64,000 bases of DNA, taken from the NCBI GenBank assembly GCA_030278955.1, contig JAOANR010000006.1:32019383-32083382 (forward strand), given 5' to 3'. Each line of letters begins with the position of its first letter. Position 1 is the first letter of the stretch. The notes beneath the pieces were generated by a model. That model had not been told where the DNA came from and did not search any database. It worked only from the letters and a program-made list of their open reading frames with translations. The position numbers and the translations under genes were made by a program. Shown here piece after piece: positions 55,954-64,000 of the stretch. The stretch is from Hygrophila difformis (lineage: Eukaryota > Streptophyta > Magnoliopsida > Lamiales > Acanthaceae).

Positions 55954-56267
55954 TCTTTCAATGACCTTTCTTGCTTCATCTCTTCTTAAAAATCTGAAAA
56001 AACCAAACTTACACCCCCCTATCTTCCCATCTCCTTCCTGGGATGAACCACTCTCTTACCTTTCGCCTCTTTCTCAATTTCTTTTATCAACATTGCCATA
56101 GAAATGTTCAATGGAATATTCCCGATGAACACCCCATGGTAGTTCTTGCGTCCATTCTGTCCCCCATTGCCTCCCCTCTTTTCCAAGTTACGATTCTCAA
56201 ACGACCGGACACCTCTCGCCGCCTGCCATCTCTGGTTACCCCTCTCGCCGCCATGTAAGTGAATAAT

Positions 56268-57701
56268 AATGATGATATGAATGCAAGCTACTTAAAGCCC
56301 TATAAATACTTGGGAAGAGTAAGTTGAATCAGAAGGGACCTAGTACGAGTTTATATCATAAGAGCAACTAATACACACACACACACGCAGAGAGAAAGGG
56401 TGAGAGAGAGTAGCGGGGTAGCATTGTACCAGATGTGTGAAGGCTTATAGTAGTGGAAGTATCTCAAGTTTAGTAGTCAAGCTATTGTCGGAAGAAGTTG
56501 TAAGTATATTTTTGTTCCGCGGCTTTGTCCCAAGAGTATTTTTGCATATTTAAATTCCTTTATAGCTTAATAATTTTGGAATTATTCACGTAACTGATTT
56601 ATGCAGAGGTAATGTCTCATTATGTGTTTAACTATTTTGGGGCTAGGCCATGCATGTGATAGATGAAATTTTCAATGTATGGCATGTGTTTATTGAATTA
56701 TTATTATGCGGCGTATATCAAAGAGGTAGATATCGTCAAGTTATTTTGTGGGTTATCCAAGGGATCCCATGAAAAGGATTGTGGTTGACCAAGGGTCTCC
56801 CAATCAGTTTTCTAGATACAGGGAAGGGCCGTTTAAGTGTAACGTTTCTACTCTGCATGTTTGCCAATGCACATTTTAAACTATTAATAACTCAAATTCG
56901 GTATAACTAAAAATTCTAAAAATTTAATATTTAAGAACTATAAGATAAGACGAATCTAACAAAATCTCAACTGGCTATATTTTTTTCTTGTATAACTATA
57001 ACAAAAATAGAAATCAAAGTGCTACAATAAATAGTAAAAAAAAAAGTCAAACCGTTACACTTATTTTGAAACGGATGGAGTATATCATAGTTTGACTTCG
57101 GTCACTATGTGAGCATGCTAGGTCCTATGAGATACCCCGGGTGTAGATGTCATAGTTGAGCTACGTGTGGAATGATCAGTTTAATGGTTTGACATGTCAT
57201 TTACTGTTTGAGTAATATTTTAAATATTTTTGTCCAAGGGACAAGAATTTACTTGCTTAGCCGTTGTGCTGATAACTCCATTTATTTTTCCCTCCAGGAT
57301 TTGATATATGTGGATCCCGCTAGAAGGCACAGGCATGGGCATGGTCATGGGCATGTGCATGGAAATCAGTACTACTTTTGTGATCGCATTCAGTCAGTTA
57401 AAAATTTCATTTTCAAAAGTTTCATGGTATTGTAAAATAAACTTATTTTGGGGACGCAAACCTTAGCCGTCACGTGTATGCAAAACTCTACTACTTTAAT
57501 GTTAAAGTGTAGTATCTATTAAACAGTCAAGTTGGTTTAAATATATTTATGTTTCGATTTCAAATTAGCCTGTGCACTTCTTAATTAAGTAAGCCAAGGC
57601 AATGCCAAAGCGAGCTTAATTGGAAGTGTGGCGGTAACAACCCCGGTTTCCTATTGGTAACTTCCGCTGCAAATTCTACTGTGGAAAATGGGGGTGTTAC
57701 A
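56268..57701 (+). repeat. Gypsy-type LTR, family B, copy 2
   Basis: It is homologous to copy 1 (37440-38668) and ends GGGGGTGTTACA at 57701, with TGTGGCGGTAACAACCCC shortly before. A TATA-like CCCTATAAATAC lies near 56296. The L1 inserted into its left part, so some sequence before 49708 may also belong to it. It contains (AC)n/(AG)n at 56367-56413, an M1 MITE and a GGGCAT-type minisatellite at 57327-57360. Confidence 0.7.
56836..57080 (+). mobile_element. M1 MITE in LTR copy 2
   Basis: The right end GAAACGGATGGAG is followed by TA. The left end starts inside the terminal repeat (AAGTGTAACGTTT) and lacks about 17 bp. The core ACGAATCTAACAAAATCTC is present. It is inserted at a different place from the copy in LTR copy 1. 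Confidence 0.75.
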
Positions 57702-58284
57702 GTTGATTTGAGAGTACCCTTATTGTGGTGTTCCTATTATTTAGTTCATGTTTGTTGATTTGGGAGTACCACTATTGCGTTGTTCCTATTGTAGGGTTCC
57801 TCGTTATTGATCTGAGAATGCCCTTATTGTGCCTATACTTTGTTGGTTATCATTGATTACGAGTATAGGGAACTTACCAACGAATCCATCATTGATAATC
57901 GTTCTTTCTACATTCTTTTTTCCTTCCAGGGTAAGATTAAAGACTGACAGGGGAACGGATCAGTACACCTACATATTTTCTACATAAAGTGTTTTCCGTA
58001 GTTTTTGAAGATGTCGGACTTATGACAACGCTGCGTTGTGATTTTGCTATCTTGTGCATAATTCCAAAAATGGTTATTATCCCTACCCTGTATTTTGTTT
58101 TGAGAAATGGTGTTCGTTCTACTGAAATAAAATAGCTATTATTTTTAAGCAAGGTTGCTTGAAATAGATAATTGATATGCTCTTTTAGCCTTAGCATCTC
58201 CTGAATAAGCTGATGTATCAGATCGAGTCTTATTTAAGAGGTGTGGCGGTAGCACCTGCGTGTCGGAAAAACCGGAGTGTTACA
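57702..58284 (+). repeat. Third gypsy-type LTR end with primer site
   Basis: The region ends ACCGGAGTGTTACA (58284) and is followed by GAGTGGTGTTAGAGCACCC, a degenerate TGGTATCAGAGC primer site. TGTGGCGGTAGCACCTGC lies 40 bp before the end. The first part holds three imperfect repeats of GTTGATTTGAGAGTACCC. The left end is unclear because family B sequence abuts it. Confidence 0.6.
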
Positions 58285-58900
58285 GAGTGGTGTTAGAGCA
58301 CCCAACTTTTTTTCAAAAATTACTCTTTACCTAAGTAATTTTAACTACCACATCTTCCTAGGGATTCTATGTTTTCAAAATTTGCATACATCGGAATGCA
58401 CAACACTGGGATTATTTGGGAACACATGTTTATTTCTATCTAGTTATGTAGATCTATACTCAGTATTTAAATATTATAGAAAATGACTCCCAAAAGGATC
58501 CGCACCGAACAGTAGGAGCAGTCACTACTCTAATTTCCGAGAATGTCGACTGGCGCACGAAGTCCAGGGATTGACATCTCGACTACAAAGAGCGGAAGAA
58601 GAAGTCCGGCGGGAGATGTTACGACATATTGAGGTTGAGAACAAGCTATTTATTGCGTTGCATATCCTCCCATCACTAGATTAGCCTAATGCGGGGCCCA
58701 GTATACCAACCAGACTTTCTATGGCAGCGACAACGACCATTTAACTTTCTATGCAACGAGATTTTGACACTTCATTGCTGCCCTCAGCCCCAACCGGGGA
58801 AACATAGTAGTGGGAATCCCTCTTATCGTGAGGAGGATCCAAGAGGAGAGTGTTAGGCTATCGTCCACGCTACACTACTAGGCTCGCCATTTTAGGATGC
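58285..58900 (+). pseudogene. Gypsy internal remnant with coiled-coil ORF piece
   Basis: From 58484 a broken frame reads MTPKRIRTEQ and then, in another frame, VQGLTSRLQRAEEEVRREML, a coiled-coil stretch in the same position after the primer site as the ORF at 19354. A stop follows by 58684. No gag or pol is found downstream. Confidence 0.5.
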
Positions 58901-60234
58901 TTACTTAATGACCATATACTTATACCACACTACCGGATGTATACATTTTCACTTAAAGCGTAAATATTGTAAATCGAACTGAAAATAAAAAGAAAGTAAC
59001 TATATGTAACAACCCTACCACGGGCTAAACCTACAGATTCTGTACCCAAATACCTTCCCATCCTCAACTATAGGCAAACACATCATAACTACATCTAACA
59101 AGGTAGGCCAGACAAAACCATGCTAAAAAGGAAAATTACTTATAATAGGATTCGGAAAAGAGGCATAATAGTGATAAAATGTGACCTAGGCCAGAGGGTT
59201 TACGTTGATTGTAATGGCTTGATCGATGCCCTACGGCAAATTCAAAAAAAAAATTGGTAGTGGTGTCACAAATATGAAGGAAGACATGTTGAAATTATGA
59301 ATAGTAGTCACAACACACAAAAAAAGAAAAACAAAACAAGAAACAAAAAGGCTAAGTTAGAATTGATAATAGTGGTGCATGTCACCACAAAAATTGAGTG
59401 GTTGCACTATGGAAAATCAACCCAAATATAATAAAGTTTAAATTTAAAATAACATTTCATCAATTTGAGTGGTGTCCTATGTCACCACCCCTTACAACCT
59501 ACATCCTCATCCCCTTACAACCTACATCCTCATATGGATGCCCATGTCCTTCCATCTTTGAAACTGGAGAAGATGAAAAGACTTCCAGAAGAGAATATAA
59601 GGAGAATATGAGAGGTTACTTTGAAACATACATTTGTATATGTTTCTATTTCCCTTTCGGCACCTATTACAACTCAGGATCTTTGTTGTTCATCTCACTA
59701 CACTATATGAAACAACTTTTGGGCTTTTTCAATAAACCTATGCCATTTCGAGTCTGCTACATTTCGCCTAATGCTCTCTAAAAAGGGACAATCTCAAATT
59801 AATTAAGAACTCAAAGCCCACTAAAAGGATAAAATAAGCCCACCAATGATAAAAATACAAATTCATTAAGAAGAATCCACCTGCCCGCGGAAATCCATGA
59901 TGCCTTTTCAAAGAGGCATGATTCCCGTAGATGGAGTATAAGCATCAAGCCAGATTGTGCTACACACATACTCAAGAAGACAAGAAGCGAATCTGCCTCC
60001 TATTTTCTTTGTTTTTGCAATGTATTTTAAATTCATTTAATAAATATTTCCAGTTCAGTATTTTTTGGTGTTGTTCTTTACATTTCATCTTATCCGCAAT
60101 AACTGATATTGAGATTATCCATTTATCCCCGTCCCACTTAAGCACTTAATCCTCACCGGATAAAATCACAAATCCGTCATCTCTCGCCCTATTACCATAT
60201 TTAAAGATGGAGATCCATTATTATTATTATTATT
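58901..60234. other. Unrecognised region
   Basis: No gene can be supported. A plus frame at 59398-59781 is AT-rich without family resemblance. A 23-bp tandem duplication lies at 59488-59533. TGTAACAACCC at about 59007 looks like another gypsy-type LTR start, but no partner was found. Confidence 0.4.
59488..59533. repeat. 23-bp tandem duplication
   Basis: The unit beginning CCCCTTACAACCTACATCCT occurs at 59488 and 59511, identical. Confidence 0.9.
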
Positions 60235-60417
60235 TTATTTTTCTGAACCGCCTATACTGGCTAGGAAATGGTAGTAGGAGTCCATGCCACACAAATTACA
60301 AAGGGAATAAAAGACAGGGATAGGGGGCCGGTGGGAATCGAATCTCCAACCTTCCGTTGGAAGGCAAGGGACTTAACCACTTGGGCTAAGTCATCATCCC
60401 CATATGGAGATCCATTA
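60235..60417 (-). repeat. tRNA-derived SINE, family S1, best-preserved copy
   Basis: On the minus strand: A-box-like TTAGCCCAAGTGGTTAAGTC, B box GGAGATTCGATTCCC, the block TTTGTAATTTGTGTGGCATG, and the end CTAGCCAGTATAGGCGGTTC then AGAAAA. This copy defines the family ends used to interpret the split copy at 16041/25492. Confidence 0.85.
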
Positions 60418-60519
60418 TTGATCCATGAATGTTTTAATTAAATGCATCGCTCCATGGTTTCTATTTGATTTTTTATTTTTATTTCTTTAATTTTATAAAC
60501 ATTGACACTCATGTGTCGG

Positions 60520-60655
60520 CAAATATGTGTGGGAGTCTAAGCCACGCAAATTACAAAGGGGGTATTGGGATTGGGAGGGATAGGGAGCCGGGTGGGAATC
60601 GAACCCCGAACCATAAGGTTGGAAGTCATGGGACATGACTACTGGTCCAAGTCTC
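60520..60655 (-). repeat. tRNA-derived SINE, family S1, truncated
   Basis: On the minus strand it has CTTGGACCAGTAGTC (A-box region), GGGGTTCGATTCCC (B box) and TTTGTAATTTGCGTGG. It is truncated at the 3' end. Confidence 0.8.
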
Positions 60656-60708
60656 AATTTTCTGTTTCTATTTGGTTTTGCGTTAATTCCTTTTTATTTA
60701 AATTAATT

Positions 60709-60869
60709 CACTACAAGAAATTCGCGGGAAGGTGACGAATTTGGCGACAAAATTTTATTGAAGTCGTCGCCTAAAACTTCGTCGTTTGACGGATTTCGTC
60801 GCCTAGTGAGCCATGCGACGAATAAGGCGACGAAATCCTTTCGTCACCTCCCGTGAAATTTTTGTAGTG
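60709..60869. mobile_element. CACTA-type MITE with TSD ATT
   Basis: The element is 161 bp with CACTACAAGAAATTCGCGGG at the left and its complement (CACTACAAAAATTTCACGGG) at the right, with ATT on both sides (60706-60708, 60870-60872). Subterminal GGCGACGAA/TTCGTCGCC motifs occur in both orientations. It is a non-autonomous CMC/EnSpm element. Confidence 0.92.
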
Positions 60870-61548
60870 ATTTTATTTTATGTTATTTTATTCAAAAAAT
60901 GTAATTTAATTCTTTTTCTTTTTATTTTTCTATTTCATTTTATATTATTTTATTTGGTTTAATGAAATTATTTCATTTTATTTCGTTTAATGAAATTAAT
61001 ATTTTTTTATTGTCTATTCTTTCATTGAATTAACTTTCTTAGTTTTAATTTAAATTTTAATCTCATAGTTTGTTCTTGTGTATATAAGTTGATAATAGAT
61101 GTTTATTGAAGCCGAAGTTTAAGGTGATTAGGTGGTAGACACTGCATATGACTAAATTAATTAAGAATGCATGACAATTAATATACTACTACTATTTTGT
61201 ACATACTTTTCATCCGTTATCAACTTATCATGAGTCTTATTTTATACTATATGCTCTCATTGCAATTCATTACAACTAAAAGTAAAAAGTTTAAAATAGA
61301 ATAAAATAGGAAAAAAGCAAGATAGTTACTTTTCCAATAGTCCATAGTTTAGTATGTAAACCCTACATTGAATGGCATACATGGAATGTTGAAATGGATC
61401 CACAATTATACCCACTATGGCCTATGGTACTACAAAGTCATGTCTTAACACTCTTGTTAGTGTACCAATTTATGAAGTACTTGTTTGATGATAAGATATT
61501 GCAAATGATCACATTCATAGAATTGACTTACAAAAAATTTCAAAAGCA
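60870..61548. other. 3' flank of the pirin gene
   Basis: AT-rich; no gene. It should contain the pirin polyadenylation region (minus strand, below 61549). Confidence 0.5.
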
Positions 61549-63214
61549 CTAGTAATTGGATTCAGATTTCCAGCTTCTTGCTTTCTCAAATCCATTTCTG
61601 CAACTCTCATAATCCTCCACAGTCTCATCTATCTCCTCCTGGCTGTTCATCACGAACGGCCCGTATTGCACCATGCTCTCATCCAACGGCTCTCCTCCCA
61701 CCACGACGAATCTCAGTGCTTTGCCCGTCCTGTTCCAGGCGCATAGGCCGTCTCCCGGCCCCAGAAGGAGTAGGTGATGTGGCGATACAGGCGGGGAACT
61801 TGGTGAATTCCCGAATGTACCCTCACCTTCTAGAGTATACACAAATGCATTCCAGGACAATGGTATGGACTGACGGATATGGGAGCCGGGCTTGAGGGTG
61901 AAGTCCAGGTACATGGTGGGGGTTATGGTGTGTATCGGTGACTCAATCCCCATTGCCTGTCCTGCTATGACTCTGACCTTCACGCCTTCTCCCGTGGCTT
62001 CTGCAATGTCCGAGTTGCTCATTTCTTGGTACCTTGGCTCCATCCTGAACATGAATCCTTCGGTGAATGATAAACAATGTAGTACTATGTTTTTATCGTG
62101 TAGGCGTTTTTTGAACGAAGAATCTCACATTTTGTGGGTTGAGGGGAGGTTTATCCAGAGCTGTAGGCCTTTCTGAGTGCCTTGTGCTGCTGCGGGCATT
62201 TCGGAGTGGACTATTCCTCTGCCGGCAGTCATCCACTGCACGCCGCCGGCTTCTATTGTGCCCTTGTGCCCCTCGAAATCTTCGTGTGTTATCGCTCCCT
62301 ACAAGTGTACAAAAATATGCATAACTATTTCTGCATGTAGTTATGATTATAATATTAAGTACTACAAGGAAGCATACCTGCAACATGTAGGTCACAGTCT
62401 CAAATCCTGTATATATGACAAATGGGGCAAACTTCTTAGTACAGTTTTAGTACATGGTACGTAAACCCAAATTAGTGTCAACATTTTTAACTTGCAAATA
62501 AGAATTAAATGGTTTGAGACCCAACCTCTGTGGGGATGATCAGGGAATCCACCAGGAGCAGACACTATCATATATGGAAAAATAAAAAATAAAAAAGGGC
62601 ATAGTCAATCAACAGTAAGTAGTTAACAAGAATCTTGACGAAAATTCAAGTCTTCAATATCCAGATTTCAAGAAATAACACAGAAGGAAAATAAGATGAA
62701 AGAAACCTGAGAATTCATCCAGCGCTAGGAAAGGATCAAAATATTTGAGATCAGACCTGATCATCGACATTCAGAATCAAAATATATGTATAAAAATAAA
62801 TCCCAATTTTTTTTTTAAAAAAAAAAGGGTAGTCATAGAAGTATATTTTATGAAGTATATACTCCCTCCGTATTCAAAAAAAATTAACATTCCTTATTTT
62901 CACGCAGTCCAATACACATTTTTAAAGAGAAATATCTCAAATTTTATAACATAAAAAATTATAAAAGTTTAAAAGATCTCACTTGACTATGTTTTATCTT
63001 ATGTAACTGTGTTAAAAAATTAAATCAAAATTATTGAATGAATAGTGTTTATTATGCAAACGTTAATATTTTTAAAAAAGGAAGGTAATATATAAACTAT
63101 AAATAGAGTATGCCTGCCAATGCTTCTTCGGACAACAGCACCGACGCCTTCCCTCTGTGGCCTGGCTGGAAGCTTTAATACAACGGGCCTTGGCTCTCTA
63201 ACAACATCAGACAT
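61549..63214 (-). CDS. Pirin-like protein, six exons
   Basis: This is an iron-binding cupin protein of the pirin family (plant PRN type, linked to seed germination, light and G-protein signalling; some members have quercetin dioxygenase activity). Exons on the minus strand: 63214-63114, 62756-62707, 62564-62526, 62406-62378, 62298-62129 and 62044-61549, in all 885 nt (294 codons plus stop), close to the family's usual 290. The N-terminal cupin keeps FPDHPHRGFETVTYML and MTAGRGIVHSEMP, which hold the three metal His and the Glu. The C-terminal cupin has TPTMYLDFTLKPGS and YGPFVMNSQEEID. Intron 1 appears to use a GC donor (AG/GCATAC); the others are GT-AG. All joins keep frame, so it looks functional. 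Intron 1 contains a MITE. Confidence 0.95.
62861..63085 (+). mobile_element. M1 MITE in pirin intron 1
   Basis: It begins CTCCCTCCGTATTCAAAAAA next to TA, has the core TTGACTATGTTTTATCTTAT and ends AAAAAGGAAGG before TA. Its right end is only about 30 bp from the end of exon 1, close to the donor site. Confidence 0.75.
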
Positions 63215-63360
63215 ACTAACGAACTGTTAACCTGTGCCTGTCTGTTCGATCTCCTACAAAACAAAACAGTAATGAGTCTAGTGATCTAGTCTAGTCTAGT
63301 AGTCTGTTCATCTGGTCTATATTTTCATATTTTAAGATTTTCATGCAGCTGGGGTTCACT

Positions 63361-63370
63361 TATATATATA
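63361..63370 (-). promoter_or_regulatory. TATA box of the pirin gene
   Basis: TATATATATA on either strand lies about 150 bp upstream of the pirin ATG. This fits a transcription start near 63330 and a leader of about 115 nt. Confidence 0.55.
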
Positions 63371-64000
63371 GGGAGAAAAGCGAGTACTCATTTAATTTAA
63401 ATGGAATATATAATAAAATACTACTAGTAATAAAATAGGAGATGAGAGTCAAAGTTTCCCAAATAGAGATGTGGAGAGGGCATTAGGCATTAGGCATTAG
63501 GTAGGTAGGGTGCACTTTGTAATTGTGGGCTCATCTCAGCAAGACGTGCCAATGGCGTCACCATGCAAACCTAATTAAACTCCTACCAAATGTAATTAAA
63601 TTTGTGTAAATATCGGAGAAATAGTAGTTAATCGGAATAAAACAAGTTACTCGTAAAATAATTTACATTTATTCTTGGTAATTATCATATAATAAAAACT
63701 CCAAAACTAAGCCTAGCCCGCAACATTTCAAGTAAGGCCATATCTTTCCACTACGTCCAAAATGAGGTGTTACATTTTGGCTGGGGGTTCGTTTAGTCTT
63801 AAATTATACCATGTATCTTTGTCGATTTTATTTTCATGGTTATAATAGGAGTAAAACGACAAAGGGAATAGTCGAACAAAATTTAGTCTAATTCTTAGCT
63901 TCTTGTAATGTACTCCATATTTCTCATTTATTTATGTTCCAAAATTCTTTAACACGCAGTTTGATACATTTGTTTAACATTTATTATTTTAAAATATATA
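63371..64000. other. Pirin upstream region
   Basis: AT-rich sequence with a three-copy CATTAGG heptamer repeat at 63481-63501. No further gene is seen before the window ends. Confidence 0.5.

Larger units (their letters stand above)
49723..56252 (-). mobile_element. Near full-length L1 retrotransposon (copy A) with 15-bp TSD
   Basis: The body is about 6.5 kb, minus strand, ending in a poly(A) (plus-strand T run 49722-49731). The target duplication ATGTAAGTGAATAAT is at 49708-49722 and 56253-56267. The 5' end starts with the ORF1 ATG or a base or two upstream. It encodes ORF1 (RRM-like and DUF4283-like) and ORF2 (endonuclease, RT, zf-RVT, RNase H). The perfect long duplication suggests a fairly recent insertion by target-primed reverse transcription, yet both ORFs already carry shifts. 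Confidence 0.95.

Noticed and set aside
54185..56258. Pro/Ser-rich plus-strand frames
   Set aside because: They are antisense to L1 ORF1, whose GC-rich codons keep the opposite strand open.
57208..57435. Histidine-glycine repeat protein
   Set aside because: The HGHGHG run comes from a GGGCAT-type minisatellite in an LTR; the homologous LTR copy has no such frame.
60235..60417. tRNA gene
   Set aside because: A- and B-box-like words are present, but there is no cloverleaf or acceptor stem, and at least five related copies with a common non-tRNA 3' body and A tail show a SINE.
61578..62464. Plus-strand frames of 95-105 aa
   Set aside because: They lie antisense over confirmed pirin exons and have no similarity of their own.
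63481..63501. Telomere-like repeat
   Set aside because: The unit is CATTAGG, not the plant TTTAGGG, and there are only three copies.

Overview
This window is plant nuclear DNA. Two ordinary intron-bearing plant genes are readable: RPS8 (40S ribosomal protein eS8, + strand, 5698-7536) and a pirin gene (- strand, 61549-63214). The transposons are typical plant types: Ty1/copia, Ty3/gypsy, L1-type LINEs with an RNase H domain, tRNA-derived SINEs, PIF/Harbinger, hAT, CACTA and Stowaway-like MITEs. A eudicot, possibly an asterid, fits the gene structures, but the species cannot be fixed from sequence alone.

Layout. Positions 1-5.4 kb hold mostly unrecognised AT-rich DNA with two decayed host gene pieces: exon fragments of an NAD(P)HX dehydratase (1796-2103) and a two-exon relic of the complex I 20.9/21 kDa subunit (4922-5335, - strand). 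The relic points away from RPS8 across a promoter carrying four site II elements and a telo-box. From 7.8 kb to 61.5 kb nearly everything is transposon, often nested: MITE in MITE (8347-9006); LINE fragments (9.0-10.8 kb, 13.0-15.0 kb); a 9.3-kb gypsy derivative with GTAAA target duplications (16191-25486) that split a SINE; and a 10.3-kb copia composite with ATTGT target duplications (25638-35957), itself carrying a 1.59-kb solo LTR (32141-33727). Further along are two related gypsy LTR copies (about 37.4-38.7 and 56.3-57.7 kb), a copia LTR plus gag (38.7-39.7 kb), a 3'-truncated L1 (40.7-44.2 kb), a PIF/Harbinger transposase relic with an inserted SINE (45.1-46.5 kb), a hAT relic (48.3-49.4 kb), and a near full-length L1 with a 15-bp target duplication (49723-56252). 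The end holds SINEs, a CACTA MITE and the pirin gene, whose first intron carries a MITE.

Functional genes. Only eS8 and pirin look intact: both splice in silico into uninterrupted frames of 219 and 294 codons. No transposon open reading frame appears fully intact, although the L1 RT/RNase H frame is 915 codons without a stop.

Most unusual signals. (1) A 185-bp array of six stem-loops with an almost invariant 13-nt loop and covarying stems lies in both LTRs of the gypsy derivative. (2) A second alternating array of palindromes lies in the unrelated solo LTR. (3) The gypsy derivative has lost nearly all of pol but keeps a long antisense ORF. (4) The copia composite reads as a tandem LTR-internal-LTR-internal-LTR array that later lost two segments at microhomologies.
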